DNA of 64,000 nt from Novosphingobium cyanobacteriorum. Its GTDB lineage: Bacteria; Pseudomonadota; Alphaproteobacteria; Sphingomonadales; Sphingomonadaceae. Below are positions 7,992-17,808 of the stretch, one piece after another (the stretch's first letter is position 1; the number at the start of each line of letters is the position of its first letter). Both the position numbers and the translations under genes were made by a program. A model generated the notes under the pieces. That model ran no database searches. It saw only the letters and a program-made list of their open reading frames with translations, and was not told the DNA's origin. The stretch covers positions 62,001 to 126,000 of the forward strand of contig NZ_JAROCY010000004.1 of assembly GCF_029436685.1 (NCBI RefSeq), written 5' to 3'.

Positions 7992-8873
7992 TTACAGGTT
8001 GGCCTTGATCATCCAGTCATGGAACAGGCGCACCGGGCGGCTTTGCAGGGCGCGCGGGCGGCAGACGAACCAGTAGGAATAGGGGCTGTCGACATTGATG
8101 TCATAGACCCGGGCAAGGCGCGGATCGTGGCTGCGCACGAAGTGATCATCGTGCATGATGGCGATGCCGAGGCCCTGCGCCGCGGCTTCAAGGATCAACT
8201 GGCCGGAATCGAAGTGATCGATGGCGGCGGGCTCCAGCGCTTCGAGATGGAGCGTGCGCTTCCATGCCTCGAAGCTGGCCGGAAGATCATTGTGGACGAG
8301 GAACGTCTGCTTGTTGAGCTTGGCAAGATCGGGCCGATCGCCCAGCTCGGCGGCCATGGCCTTGCTGGCGATGGCATAGACGCGGTTGTGATCGAGCCGC
8401 ACCGAATGCAGCGTGGTGTCAGGCCCTTCGGACAGGATGATGGCGGCGTCGATGGTATCGCCCAGCCGGGTATCGGCCTGGTGCGAGCTGTCGATATCGA
8501 TGTGCAGCTGCGGGTGCAGCTTGCGCAGTTCGCCCAGCCGCGGGAACAGGCGCTGGCTGCCGAACAGCGGCAGCACGCCGAGGCGCAGGCGCATGACCTT
8601 GCCGGTATCGACCAGCCGGTCGATGCGGTCGGTCATCTCGTCCATCAGCGGGGCGACGGCGTCGTAAAGCCCCTGGCCTTCCTCGGTCAGCTTCAGCGCC
8701 TGGTGCTTGCGTTCGAACAGCGGCTTGCCGACGAATTCCTCAAGCGCGCCAAGGCGGCGGGAGAGAGCCGAGGGGCTGAGCGCGAGTTCGGCCGCCGCCG
8801 TCTTGGCAGACCCTGCGCGGACGACGCGGATGAAGGCTTCCAGCGAGCGCAGCGGGGGCAGGCGGCGGATCAT
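7992..8873 (-). CDS. LysR-family regulator, GcvA-like
   Basis: A 293-residue LysR-type regulator. The winged helix-turn-helix occupies about residues 5-65, with LPPLRSLEAFIRVVRAGSAK and LSPSALSRRLGALEEFVGKPLF. A periplasmic-binding-protein-like effector domain follows at about 90-290. The RRLPPLRSLEAF start is characteristic of the GcvA-like subgroup. It begins three bases after the corC stop and so is probably translated from the same transcript. In many relatives lnt follows corC here. Its effector and targets cannot be read from the sequence. Confidence 0.88.
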   Translation of the reverse strand: MIRRLPPLRSLEAFIRVVRAGSAKTAAAELALSPSALSRRLGALEEFVGKPLFERKHQALKLTEEGQGLYDAVAPLMDEMTDRIDRLVDTGKVMRLRLGVLPLFGSQRLFPRLGELRKLHPQLHIDIDSSHQADTRLGDTIDAAIILSEGPDTTLHSVRLDHNRVYAIASKAMAAELGDRPDLAKLNKQTFLVHNDLPASFEAWKRTLHLEALEPAAIDHFDSGQLILEAAAQGLGIAIMHDDHFVRSHDPRLARVYDINVDSPYSYWFVCRPRALQSRPVRLFHDWMIKANL

Positions 8874-8876
8874 CGG

Positions 8877-9818
8877 TCAGTCTAGCTCTTCGTCTTGCGC
8901 GGGGCGCGGGGCATGGAGGCGCAGGCGGGTGAGGCGGCGTTCGTCGCCCCCCGTCACTTCCACCCGCCAACCGCTTTCGTGTTCAAGCACGCGGCCCACG
9001 GGCGGCACCTCGCCCGCCAGCACCACGGCGAGGCCACCCAGCGTATCCACGTCCTCTTCCACAATGGCAAGGCGCGGGTCCACCTTTTCCGCCACTTCGT
9101 CCAGCTCGACGCGCGCATCGGCATCCCAGGTATCGGGATCGAGCCGGCACAGCAGCTCCTGCGGCGCATCGTCGTGCTCGTCCTCGATCTCGCCGACGAT
9201 CTCCTCGACCAGGTCCTCGATGGTGATGATCCCATCGGTGCCCGAATATTCGTCGATCACGATGGCGAGGTGGGTGCGGCTGGCGCGCATGTCGGCCAGC
9301 ACGTCGATCGCGCTGCGCGCCTGGGGCACGAACAGGGGCTGGCGCATCAATGGCAGCCAGTCCTTCGGCCCCGGCCTGCCCGCAAGCGCCATGGCGGAAA
9401 GGTGCGGGAACACGTCCTTGATGTGGACCATGCCGATCACCTCGTCGAGCGTATCGCGATAGACGGGCAGGCGCGAATGGCCGTGCTCGGCAAAGGCGGC
9501 GACGACCTGCTCGAAGGTGGAATCGGCGGAAATGGCCACGATCTCGCCACGCGGAATGGCGACGTCGTCGGCGTCGTGCTCGCTGAAATGGAGCAGGTTC
9601 TTGAGCATCTGGCGTTCGAGCGGGACAAGGTCGCCGTCCGCGCCTTCGTCATGGCCCGGCTCGCCTTCGTGCTCCTCGATCGCTTCCTCGATCTGCGCGC
9701 GCAGCGACTGGTCGTGGTCACCCCCCCGGAAAAAGTTCTTCAGCACGCGCCACAGCGCGCCGCTACTGTCTCCTTCGCCCGAACGGCTTTCACCGCCGGA
9801 CCCGTTGCCTTCGGCCAC
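8877..9818 (-). CDS. corC: CorC/TlyC (HlyC) family CBS-domain protein
   Basis: A 313-residue cytoplasmic protein with an acidic, flexible N-terminus. A CBS pair at about 80-205 contains DVAIPRGEIVAISAD and the DEYSGTDGIITIEDLVEEIVGEI signature. The C-terminal CorC_HlyC domain at about 225-305 contains DTLGGLAVVLAGEVP. Family members are linked to Mg2+/Co2+ efflux; those lacking the DUF21 membrane domain, as here, are accessory proteins. GTG start. Follows ybeY by 19 bases within the conserved phoH-ybeY-corC operon. Confidence 0.92.
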   Translation of the reverse strand: MAEGNGSGGESRSGEGDSSGALWRVLKNFFRGGDHDQSLRAQIEEAIEEHEGEPGHDEGADGDLVPLERQMLKNLLHFSEHDADDVAIPRGEIVAISADSTFEQVVAAFAEHGHSRLPVYRDTLDEVIGMVHIKDVFPHLSAMALAGRPGPKDWLPLMRQPLFVPQARSAIDVLADMRASRTHLAIVIDEYSGTDGIITIEDLVEEIVGEIEDEHDDAPQELLCRLDPDTWDADARVELDEVAEKVDPRLAIVEEDVDTLGGLAVVLAGEVPPVGRVLEHESGWRVEVTGGDERRLTRLRLHAPRPAQDEELD

Positions 9819-9837
9819 TGGCCATCACTCCCGTGTG

Positions 9838-10341
9838 CTACGATGGGTCCGCATATGGGTCGGCAAGGCCCATCAGTGCAAGCGCCTTCCGCTCCAGCGC
9901 CTCCATTTCCTCGGCATCGGAGTCAGATGTCTCGTGGTCATAGCCCGCCAGGTGGAGCAGGCCGTGGACGACGAGGTGGCTGGCGTGCGCCTCGGTGGCG
10001 ATGCCCTTGTCCGCCGCCTCGCGCATGCAGACGCCGTGGGCGAGGATCAGGTCGCCCAGCATGCCCGGCGCATCGGGGTTGGCGGCGGCGGCCAGCACTT
10101 CCTCGCGGCTGAGCATGGGGAAGGACAGCACGTTGGTGGGCTTGTCCTTGGCGCGCCACTGCTTGTTGAGCGCGTGGACCTCGTCATCGTCGGCCATGAC
10201 GAGGCTGACCAGCAGGTGATCGTGCGCCAGTTCGGGCGCGACCTGCGCCGCCGCCTCTGCCGCGCGGCTGGCCAGCGCCTCCCAATCGGTGGAGGAGGGC
10301 CAGACGGCGTCGATATCGAGTTCGAGAGTCGGGGCGGTCAC
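9838..10341 (-). CDS. ybeY: Endoribonuclease YbeY
   Basis: A 167-residue UPF0054 metalloendoribonuclease used in 16S rRNA 3' maturation and ribosome quality control. The zinc-binding motif HLVVHGLLHLAGYDHE (about 126-141) provides the three histidine ligands. The upstream NKQWRAKDKPTNVLSFPM segment is the other family hallmark. It starts with GTG in a four-base overlap with the phoH stop, indicating translational coupling. Confidence 0.96.
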   Translation of the reverse strand: MTAPTLELDIDAVWPSSTDWEALASRAAEAAAQVAPELAHDHLLVSLVMADDDEVHALNKQWRAKDKPTNVLSFPMLSREEVLAAAANPDAPGMLGDLILAHGVCMREAADKGIATEAHASHLVVHGLLHLAGYDHETSDSDAEEMEALERKALALMGLADPYADPS

Positions 10342-11414
10342 GCCTCCTTGCCCTCGTATGCCTCGACGATCCGCCCCACGATCGGGTGGCGCACCACGTC
10401 GGCGGTGTTGAAGCGGACGGTGCCGATGCCTTCCACGCCTTCAAGCCGCCCCACCGCATCGGCCAGGCCGCTGGCGGCGGTGCCGCCCGGCAGGTCGACC
10501 TGCTTAGGATCGCCGCAGATCACCATGCGGCTGTTCTGGCCGAAGCGGGTGAGGAACATCTTCATCTGCGCCGGCGTGGTGTTCTGCGCCTCGTCGAGGA
10601 TCACGAAGGCATCGGCCAGCGTGCGGCCGCGCATGAAGGCGATGGGCGCGATCTCGATCTCGCCGCTGGCGATGCGCCGCTCCACCTGTTCGGGCGGCAT
10701 GCAGTCATACAGCGCGTCGTAGAGCGGGCGCAGGTAGGGATCGACCTTTTCCTTCATGTCACCCGGCAGGAAGCCCAGCCGCTCGCCCGCTTCCACCGCC
10801 GGACGTGACAGGATCAGGCGCTGCACGCTGCCGTTGATCAGCTGCGCCACCGCCTGCGCCACGGCGAGGTAGGTCTTGCCTGTGCCTGCCGGGCCGAGCG
10901 CGAAGATCACATCTTCCTTCACCAGCGCGCGCATGTATTCGATCTGCGTGGCGCTGCGCGGGACGATGGTTTTCTTGCGGGTGCGGATCATGATCGGCGG
11001 CGTGCCCTGCGGCGCGCCGGTGATGATGCCTTCAAGCGTGGGTTCGTTGGACATGGCGATCAGCGAATCCAGCGTTCCGGCGTCGATCTCGTGCCCCTGC
11101 TGCAGCCGCTGCAGCATGCCTTTCAGCACATCGCGCGCGCGGGCCACCGAATCCTCAGGCCCTTCGATCAGCACGCGGTTACCGCGTGCCGAGATATAGA
11201 CACCCATGCGGTTTTCGATCTGGACCAGGTTCTGGTCGAACTGGCCGAACAGCGCACCCAGCATGGTCTGTTCCTCGAACTCGACCTCCACCCGTGCACG
11301 GCGCGGGGCCTGCCCGCTGCGATGGTCCCCGGCGTGGGCGATGCCATAGTGGCTGCCGCCATCGTGGGCCGTTTCGCGATGCGCCTCGTGAGCGCGGGGG
11401 AACTTGCGGGCCAT
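10338..11414 (-). CDS. phoH: PhoH-like ATPase
   Basis: A 358-residue PhoH-family ATPase. The start at 11414 is chosen because AAGGAG lies six bases upstream; longer readings add Arg-rich unconserved residues. A KH-like region (about 60-110, [19 protein letters not shown]) precedes the P-loop GPAGTGKTY and the Walker [10 protein letters not shown] of the helicase-like PhoH domain. Encoded with ybeY, a pairing conserved widely and taken to mean an RNA-related role. In related genomes miaB sits directly upstream; here an RTX gene and a small secreted gene intervene. Confidence 0.95.
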   Translation of the reverse strand: MARKFPRAHEAHRETAHDGGSHYGIAHAGDHRSGQAPRRARVEVEFEEQTMLGALFGQFDQNLVQIENRMGVYISARGNRVLIEGPEDSVARARDVLKGMLQRLQQGHEIDAGTLDSLIAMSNEPTLEGIITGAPQGTPPIMIRTRKKTIVPRSATQIEYMRALVKEDVIFALGPAGTGKTYLAVAQAVAQLINGSVQRLILSRPAVEAGERLGFLPGDMKEKVDPYLRPLYDALYDCMPPEQVERRIASGEIEIAPIAFMRGRTLADAFVILDEAQNTTPAQMKMFLTRFGQNSRMVICGDPKQVDLPGGTAASGLADAVGRLEGVEGIGTVRFNTADVVRHPIVGRIVEAYEGKEA

Positions 11415-11671
11415 GCGTCTCCTTAGTCTCTGCCGCCTGAGATTATGCCTGATGGCCGCGCGCGCAAGGTGCGGCGGCGCAAAAAGCGGGGCGGAACGAG
11501 GATTTGCACAGCCATGTTGCATCCGTGCTGCGACCATTTGTCACAAGCCGGCGACAAAGCTGATCGGTTTCTGCACGCGGGATACCAAAACGGTTCAGCG
11601 ACGTTGCGCAAGAAGGGGACCGAGGCCGAACCCCGATGCACCACCAGGGCGGCCCCGAAGGAGAAGAAACG

Positions 11672-11965
11672 ATGCGTAAGTTCCTACTTGCCGCGATTGC
11701 CGCCACCCTCTTCGCCCCGGCCATGGCCAATGCCGCGCCGCTTGCCCACGATCGTGCCCAGGTTCGCCACGAACGCGCCGAAGTGCGCCACGACCGCATG
11801 GAAATCCGCCACGACCGCCGCACCGGCAACTACGCCGAAGCCCGCCGCGACCGGATGGAACTGCGCCACGACCGCCGCGAACTGCGCGATGCGCGCCACC
11901 ACTATCGCCATCACGCCCGGCAGCATGCCAAGCACCACCGCCATTGGGTGCGCCACCACGGCTGA
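11672..11965 (+). CDS. Small secreted His/Arg-rich helical protein
   Basis: A 97-residue precursor. GAAGGAGAAG precedes the ATG at 11672, deciding against the upstream ATG at 11636. A clear signal peptide (MRKFLLAAIAATLFAPAMANA) is followed by a charged mature part. That part is built on degenerate seven-residue units of the form (V/I/L)RH(D/E)RxE, then a His-rich tail HHYRHHARQHAKHHRHWVRHH. An extended helix with regularly spaced His and Arg is likely, and metal or nucleic-acid binding is conceivable. No family function is known to me. Divergent from phoH and convergent with the RTX gene, sharing a terminator. Confidence 0.8.
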   Translation: MRKFLLAAIAATLFAPAMANAAPLAHDRAQVRHERAEVRHDRMEIRHDRRTGNYAEARRDRMELRHDRRELRDARHHYRHHARQHAKHHRHWVRHHG

Positions 11966-11986
11966 GCGGCGAAGCTGGTGAAGGAA

Positions 11987-12021
11987 AAAGGGGGCGCTTC
12001 CAGCCTAGAAGCGCCCCCTTT
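11987..12021. terminator. Bidirectional terminator between the His-rich gene and the RTX gene
   Basis: Fourteen-base perfect arms AAAGGGGGCGCTTC and GAAGCGCCCCCTTT with a seven-base loop. The A and T ends give U-rich tails in both directions, so it serves both convergent genes. Confidence 0.88.
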
Positions 12022-12040
12022 CCATGCGCGGTTGGTCCGA

Positions 12041-15000
12041 TCAGAGATCCAGCGTGCCGTAGAGCCACCCCGCCACATCGCCAATCTGCGCATCGAGCGA
12101 GGACTGTTCGATCAACTGGATATCGGATGCGGAGATCGATGTGCCCGGGGTGAAGGTTGCGACGAGCACCTTTGCCCCGGCACCATTGCCGTCGATATCA
12201 GCCCAGAGCTGGCCGCTTCCCTTGTCGTAAATGGCGATGTCATTTCCATCCCTGGCCGAAGTGCCCTGGACAAAGCCCGCCGGCAGAAGTTGGCCGGAAA
12301 GAAACGGGTTCAGCACCACGATGCGATCGGTGCCGGAAACGAAGTCGGTAATCTGGGTCGGCGTGGATACAGACCCGTCAGTAATGACGATAAAGGTGTC
12401 GGCCCCGGTGCCGCCGGTCAGCCGGTCGTACTGTCCGCCACCAACGAGCACGTCCGCCCCCGCACCACCGAGCAGCGTATCCTGTCCGCCGCCGCCAAAG
12501 ATCACATCGTCGCCATCGCCGCCATCCAGTGTGTCGTTGCCCGAATTTCCACCCAGCGCATTGGCCTCGGCATTGCCCTTGATCGAAGCGGCAAAGCCGT
12601 TGCGCACCACGCCCCCTTCGATGCCTGCGCCGAGGGTGATGCTGGTGGTTGTGGCGACCAGATCGAGACCGTCGCCAGTTGCTTCGCTCACTGTGTCGCC
12701 AGTGTTGTCGACGTAGTAGCCATCGTCGCCAAGGCCACCATCCATGCTGTCTGCGCCGATGCCGCCGTCGAGTACGTCGTTCCCTGCGCCACCGATGAGG
12801 GTGTCGGCACCCCCGTTGCCATCAAGCCTGTCCGCCCCGCCCGCGCCGTTGAGCAGGTTGGCGGCATCATTCCCGATGATGTGGTTACCCAGTTCATTCC
12901 CGGTGCCACTGAGCGCGTTTAGGCCGGTCAGTTCCAATGTCTCGATCTCCTGCCCCGCCCCAAGAGCATAGCTTGCCATGGCAATAACCGTGTCGCGACC
13001 AGCGCCGATTGTTTCCAAGACCTGATCGCCGGCGGTATCGACGTAGTAGGTGTCGTCGCCGTTCATCCCCTGCATGAGGTCTGCACCGCCGCGGCCGTCC
13101 AGAATGTTGTTGCCGCCTCCGCCTACGATTGTGTTGGCGAGCTCGTTTCCCGTGCCATGGTAGCTGCCGCTGACGGTCAGGTTCTCGACCCATTCGGCAA
13201 GCACGTAATCAACATCGGCGAAAACCTGATCGATGCCGCCGCCATTGCTTTCGACCACCGCATCGCCGGTGCTTTCGACGTAGTAGGTGTCGTCGCCCAA
13301 GCCGCCATTCATCTGGTCGGCGCCTGCGCCGCCATCGAGGATGTCGTTGCCGTTGCCGCCGTACAGGCTGTCGCGATCGGCGCCGCCAAACAGGGTATCG
13401 GCCCCATCGTTGCCTGTCAGCCGGTCCTTGCCCGCTAAACCGTAAAGCGTGTTGTTGCCGGAATTGCCCACAATGATGTTGGCAAGCTCGTTGCCGCCGC
13501 CGCTGAAATCCCCTGTTCCGGTCAGGGTGAGGCGTTCAACGTTCGCGGTCAGTCCATAGGACCCGCCGACCACGACCAGGTCGTTCCCTTCGCCGGCGTT
13601 CTCCTTCACGACGACGTCTGTCGACTTGAGTTGGAAGGTGTCGTTGCCAAGCCCGCCCTGGAGCACGTCTCCCCGGTCACCATACAGAATGTTGTTCAGT
13701 TCGTTGCCGACGATCGTGTTCGCCAGGCTGTTGCCCCATCCGCGCCGGGCGGTGCCGGTAAGGACCAACCCTTCGACATTGGCGATCTTCGCCAGCGAAT
13801 AGTCCAGGCTGGCGTAGATCGTGTCGAAGCCGGTCGTTAAGCGTTCGTCCACTTTGTCCGCCAGCGTGTCGACATAGTATCTGTCGTCGCCGTTGCCGCC
13901 GGCAAGCGTGTCGTCACCCGCGCCACCATCCAGCGTTTCGTTGCCGTTGGTGCCGGTGATGACGTTGTTCAGCGCGTTGCCTGTGCCGGTCAGACCGTCA
14001 TACAGCGTGAGGTTCTCGAGGTTGTCGCCAAGCGTGTAGTTGTCGATCTTGGTGCTTATCGTGTCCGTTCCGCCACTGGCTTTCTCGATCACGACATCGC
14101 CGATGTCGTCGACCAGGTAGGTGTCGTTGCCAGCGCCACCTTCCATCACGTCATTGCCGGCTCCGCCGTATAGCCTGTCATCCCCGCCGCCTCCGCGCAG
14201 CGTGTCATTTCCATCGCCACCAAAAAGACCATCGGCAAGGTCGCCGCCCGTCATCAGGTTGTTCAGGGCGTTTCCTTGTGCTGCGGTCGCCGCCTGCCCG
14301 GCTTGGGTTGCAAAGTTCTCGATGAATTCCGCCAATGTGCCGCTGCCATAACTGACAATCGTATCGATCCCGCTGTCGGCGGTCTCATCGGTGAGTATAT
14401 GGCCGCCGAATGCCCAGCGATTGATCACGTAGGTGTCGTTGCCTTCGCCCCCGTAAAGCCAGTCGGAATACCCTCTTGAAATCAGCGTGTCGTTGCCGCC
14501 GCCGCCCGCGAGAATGTCGTTGTTGCTGCCATCTCCGCCGCCATCGATAACGTTGTCGGCGCCATTGCCGACGATGGTGTTGGCCTTCCAGTTCCCGGTG
14601 CCATTGATGGCTGCATCGCCAGTCAGGGTGAGCTTCTCGATCGAGCCACCGAGGGTGTAGGAAATGCTGGCGAATACCGTATCCCAGTCACCGTAACCTG
14701 GGCTTTCGGGGCCGGTCGGCCCGGCATCGATGACCACGTCACCGATATTGTCGACGATGAAGTGGTCGTTGCCCAAGCCGCCATACATCACGTCGGCGCC
14801 GAGCCCGCCGTCGATGATATTGTCCGCCTCGTTGCCCACGATCACGTTGTCGAGCGCGTTGCCGGTAGCGCTTGCCTGGGCCGTCCCGAACAGGACGAGG
14901 TCTTCCAGATTGGCGCCCAGTGTCCACGAAACCGAACTGCGTACGGTGTCATGCCCGCCGTTGGCACTCGCCTCATCCACGATGTCATCGGAATTTTGGA

Positions 15001-16354
15001 CGACATAGGTATCATCGCCTGCCCCACCGGCCAGATGGTTGATGCCGGCGTTGCCGGTCAATACGTTGGCGCGGTCATTGCCGGTCGCATCGAGGTTCGC
15101 CGTGCCGAGCAAAGTCGCGTTCTCGATCTCCCCCGACACGGTCAGGCTGAAGGCCGCGGCAACCGTGTCGCTGCCGCCGTCGGCCAGTTCGACAATCGTG
15201 TCCGCCAGGCTGTCGATCACGTAGGTGTCGTCGCCCTTGCCACCGGTCATCGTGTCGGCGCCGAGGCCGCCGTCGAACCAGTTGGCTTCCGCATTTCCCT
15301 TCAGCGTGTCGTTTCCGACACTGCCGATCACCCCTTCGATGCCGGTCAGCGTGTCGCTGCCATCTCCCCCGGTGGCCGTGCCGGTTGCCAGATCGACGGT
15401 CACGGCTGTCCTGGCATGCTCGTAGGTGGCGATGTCGAAGCCCTTGCCGCCGTCGATCTGGTCGTTGCCGGTGCCGCCTTCCAGCACGTCTTTGTCGATG
15501 GCGTTGTTGTCGTAAGTTTGAACGACTCCGCCTTCCCATGTGTCGATTGGGGAAACGGGCCCTTCGCCCCCGAACAGCCTGTCGTTGCCCGCTCCGCCGA
15601 TCAGGATATCATCCCCGAGATGGCCAGTCAGGACATTGTCGGCGGAATCGCCGACCAGCCGGTCATTTCTGATGGAACCGAGCAGGTTCTCGATACCGCT
15701 GAGAGTCAGGGTGGCGAGGCGGCCGGTGTAATCCTTGGCAACCTTCTGCGCGATGCCGACTCTCGCCAGGGAAACGGAGTAGCCCGTGAAATTGTTGGGA
15801 TCGGGGTCACCCATCCAGAACAGGGCCAACGTATCCCTGCCCGTGCCGCCGTCGATGGTTGCCGTACCGCTGGTTACGCTGATCACATCGTCGCCGGCGC
15901 CGGCGGTGATCGAAAAGCCCGCGGCGAGCACCGCCATCGTGTCGTTTCCGGAGGACCCGTTGACGGTCACGGTGCCGGCGTAGTCATGGAAGGCGACAAG
16001 TTCGATGCCCGAGACGGTGCCCAGCACGGTGGCCGAGCCGTCGTAGAACCGGCCCGCAGCCAGATCTATGTTGCGGATCGCTCCGGGAGAATCATAGCGG
16101 ATGTAGAAGGTGTCGAACCCGGCGCCGCCGTCGTATATCTCGCCGACCGCATCGCCGTCGCCCATGCTGCGCAGAATGTCGTTTCCGTCTCCGCCAAAGA
16201 GCCGGTCGCGTCCGGGGCCGCCATCGAGCAGATCGTCGCCCAGCCCGCCGTAAAGGAAATCGTTGCCCCCGAGGCCAAGCAACTGATCGGAATAATCGGT
16301 ACCGTTGAGCGTTTCGCCCGCGTTGGTGCCCAGAATGTTGTTGTAGTAGATCAT
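12041..16354 (-). CDS. Giant RTX calcium-binding repeat protein
   Basis: A 1,437-residue protein built almost wholly of RTX units. About a dozen modules of 70-110 residues each carry GGxGxDxLxGG nonapeptides, then DTYYVDNTGDxVxE, then a beta-strand stretch of the type (Y/F)xLGxxIExLxLTGTA, then NxLxNxIxGN. The C-terminal region (about 1310-1437) has [18 protein letters not shown] and WADIDGNGAGAKVLVATF, a common end of type I-secreted RTX proteins. No enzymatic domain is evident. The ATG at 16354 with GGGGAC upstream is preferred to a TTG at 16381. It lies between miaB and phoH, genes usually adjacent. Likely a surface or secreted adhesin/matrix protein (inference). Confidence 0.9.
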   Translation of the reverse strand: MIYYNNILGTNAGETLNGTDYSDQLLGLGGNDFLYGGLGDDLLDGGPGRDRLFGGDGNDILRSMGDGDAVGEIYDGGAGFDTFYIRYDSPGAIRNIDLAAGRFYDGSATVLGTVSGIELVAFHDYAGTVTVNGSSGNDTMAVLAAGFSITAGAGDDVISVTSGTATIDGGTGRDTLALFWMGDPDPNNFTGYSVSLARVGIAQKVAKDYTGRLATLTLSGIENLLGSIRNDRLVGDSADNVLTGHLGDDILIGGAGNDRLFGGEGPVSPIDTWEGGVVQTYDNNAIDKDVLEGGTGNDQIDGGKGFDIATYEHARTAVTVDLATGTATGGDGSDTLTGIEGVIGSVGNDTLKGNAEANWFDGGLGADTMTGGKGDDTYVIDSLADTIVELADGGSDTVAAAFSLTVSGEIENATLLGTANLDATGNDRANVLTGNAGINHLAGGAGDDTYVVQNSDDIVDEASANGGHDTVRSSVSWTLGANLEDLVLFGTAQASATGNALDNVIVGNEADNIIDGGLGADVMYGGLGNDHFIVDNIGDVVIDAGPTGPESPGYGDWDTVFASISYTLGGSIEKLTLTGDAAINGTGNWKANTIVGNGADNVIDGGGDGSNNDILAGGGGNDTLISRGYSDWLYGGEGNDTYVINRWAFGGHILTDETADSGIDTIVSYGSGTLAEFIENFATQAGQAATAAQGNALNNLMTGGDLADGLFGGDGNDTLRGGGGDDRLYGGAGNDVMEGGAGNDTYLVDDIGDVVIEKASGGTDTISTKIDNYTLGDNLENLTLYDGLTGTGNALNNVITGTNGNETLDGGAGDDTLAGGNGDDRYYVDTLADKVDERLTTGFDTIYASLDYSLAKIANVEGLVLTGTARRGWGNSLANTIVGNELNNILYGDRGDVLQGGLGNDTFQLKSTDVVVKENAGEGNDLVVVGGSYGLTANVERLTLTGTGDFSGGGNELANIIVGNSGNNTLYGLAGKDRLTGNDGADTLFGGADRDSLYGGNGNDILDGGAGADQMNGGLGDDTYYVESTGDAVVESNGGGIDQVFADVDYVLAEWVENLTVSGSYHGTGNELANTIVGGGGNNILDGRGGADLMQGMNGDDTYYVDTAGDQVLETIGAGRDTVIAMASYALGAGQEIETLELTGLNALSGTGNELGNHIIGNDAANLLNGAGGADRLDGNGGADTLIGGAGNDVLDGGIGADSMDGGLGDDGYYVDNTGDTVSEATGDGLDLVATTTSITLGAGIEGGVVRNGFAASIKGNAEANALGGNSGNDTLDGGDGDDVIFGGGGQDTLLGGAGADVLVGGGQYDRLTGGTGADTFIVITDGSVSTPTQITDFVSGTDRIVVLNPFLSGQLLPAGFVQGTSARDGNDIAIYDKGSGQLWADIDGNGAGAKVLVATFTPGTSISASDIQLIEQSSLDAQIGDVAGWLYGTLDL

Positions 16355-16417
16355 CGCAAGGTCCCCATGTGCGCTTGGCAACTTGGCACACGGGGTTGCA
16401 ATTGCGCGACTTTTATT

Positions 16418-16432
16418 GGGCCATATTGGCCC
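16418..16432. repeat. Palindrome upstream of the RTX gene
   Basis: GGGCCA-TAT-TGGCCC overlaps the region just before the miaB stop and lies about 65 bases upstream of the RTX start. It could be a hairpin ending miaB transcription or an operator for the RTX gene. Confidence 0.35.
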
Positions 16433-16435
16433 GGA

Positions 16436-17758
16436 TCAGGACAGGGGCCGGCCCGCGATCGAATTCGGTCCCGCTTCCAGCAGGTCGACTTCCACCAGAT
16501 CGCCGATCCGGACGTCGGCGATGAAGTGGACGGATTGCAGCCAGGGGCTCTTGCCCAGCCATTGGCCGGGGTGCTTGCCGCGGCGTTCGACCAGGACGGG
16601 GCAGCGTTTGCCTTCGCTGGCCTTGTTGAAGGCCAGCTGGTCGCGGTTCAGCGCGGCCTGCAGGCGTTGCAGGCGCTCGTCCATCACGGTGGCCGGCACG
16701 TGGCCGTCCATGGTGGCGGCGGGGGTGCCGGGGCGGGCGGAATACTTGAAGCTGAACGCCTGGGCATAGCCGACCGCATCGACCAGGCGCAGCGTGTCCT
16801 CGAATTCGGCGTCGGTCTCGCCGGGGAAGCCGACGATGAAATCGCCCGAGAGCGCGATGTCGGGCCGCGCGGCGCGCACGCGGTCGAGCAGCTTGAGGTA
16901 GCTTTCGGCCGTATGGCTGCGGTTCATCGCGCGCAGCACGCGGTCGTTGCCCGATTGCACCGGCAGGTGGAGGAACGGCATCAGCTTGGCGTTCGTGCCG
17001 TGCGCCTCGATCAGCGCATCGTCCATGTCCGCCGGGTGGCTGGTGGTGTAGCGGATGCGGGCGAGATCGGGGATGCGGGCCAGTTCCTCGGCCAGCCCGG
17101 CGAGGCCGATGGCGCGGCCCCTGGCATCCTCGCTGGCCCAGGCGTTCACGTTCTGGCCCAGCAGGGTGATCTCGCGCGCGCCGCCTTCGACCAGCAGCTT
17201 CGCCTCTTCCACCAGATCGGCAAAGGGCCGGCTGATCTCTGCGCCGCGGGTATAGGGCACCACGCAATAGGTGCAGAACTTGTCGCAGCCTTCCTGCACG
17301 GTCAGGAACGCGCTGGGGCCGGAGCGGCGGCGGCGGGGCAGGGCGGCGAACTTGGCCTCGGCCGGCATGTCGGTTTCGGTGGCGCGGCGGCCCTGCGCGG
17401 CTTCGGCCACCATGTCGGGCAGGCGGTGGTACGATTGCGGCCCGACCACGACCTTCACCGAAGGGGCACGGGCCATGATCTCCTCGCCCTCGGCCTGCGC
17501 CACGCAGCCGGCGACGGCGATCAGCGGGGTGGTGCCATCATCGCGCCGCAGCCGGCCGATGTCGGAATAGACCTTTTCGGTCGCCTTTTCACGGATGTGG
17601 CAGGTGTTCAGCACCACCAGGTCCGCGTCAGCCCCCTCCTCTGCCGCAGCCATGCCCTGCGCCTGCAACAGCTCGCCCATGCGCTCGCCGTCATAGACGT
17701 TCATCTGGCAGCCGAAGCTCTTGACGCGAAAGGTCCTGGGGGATGTGGTGGCCGACAT
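16436..17758 (-). CDS. miaB: tRNA-2-methylthio-N6-dimethylallyladenosine synthase MiaB
   Basis: A 440-residue radical-SAM methylthiotransferase adding the 2-methylthio group to i6A37 of tRNAs reading UNN codons. The N-terminal UPF0004 domain supplies three cluster cysteines ([23 protein letters not shown]). The radical-SAM motif CDKFCTYC binds the second [4Fe-4S] cluster. A C-terminal TRAM domain ends at [16 protein letters not shown]. Length is typical. Divergent from yefM-yoeB with a 92-base spacer. Confidence 0.97.
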   Translation of the reverse strand: MSATTSPRTFRVKSFGCQMNVYDGERMGELLQAQGMAAAEEGADADLVVLNTCHIREKATEKVYSDIGRLRRDDGTTPLIAVAGCVAQAEGEEIMARAPSVKVVVGPQSYHRLPDMVAEAAQGRRATETDMPAEAKFAALPRRRRSGPSAFLTVQEGCDKFCTYCVVPYTRGAEISRPFADLVEEAKLLVEGGAREITLLGQNVNAWASEDARGRAIGLAGLAEELARIPDLARIRYTTSHPADMDDALIEAHGTNAKLMPFLHLPVQSGNDRVLRAMNRSHTAESYLKLLDRVRAARPDIALSGDFIVGFPGETDAEFEDTLRLVDAVGYAQAFSFKYSARPGTPAATMDGHVPATVMDERLQRLQAALNRDQLAFNKASEGKRCPVLVERRGKHPGQWLGKSPWLQSVHFIADVRIGDLVEVDLLEAGPNSIAGRPLS

Positions 17759-17808
17759 AAGCGGCGGCCCATACGCGATTTATCGCGGGGGGTGAAGGGC
17801 GGGCTTGA

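Noticed and set aside
11493-11518. GGAAC-N17-TGTT, resembling an EcfG general-stress promoter before the His-rich secreted gene
   Set aside because: The -10-like element differs from CGTT and the distance to the gene is about 150 bases; too weak to call.
12041-16354. Regular short repeats that could suggest a CRISPR or satellite array
   Set aside because: They keep reading frame, vary in length and encode GGxGxD calcium-binding nonapeptides, so they are coding repeats.
16384-16400. TGGCAC...TTGCA, resembling a sigma-54 promoter on the plus strand
   Set aside because: The spacer between TGGCAC and TTGCA is six bases, giving 11 bases between GG and GC instead of ten, and it points into the antisense side of miaB.
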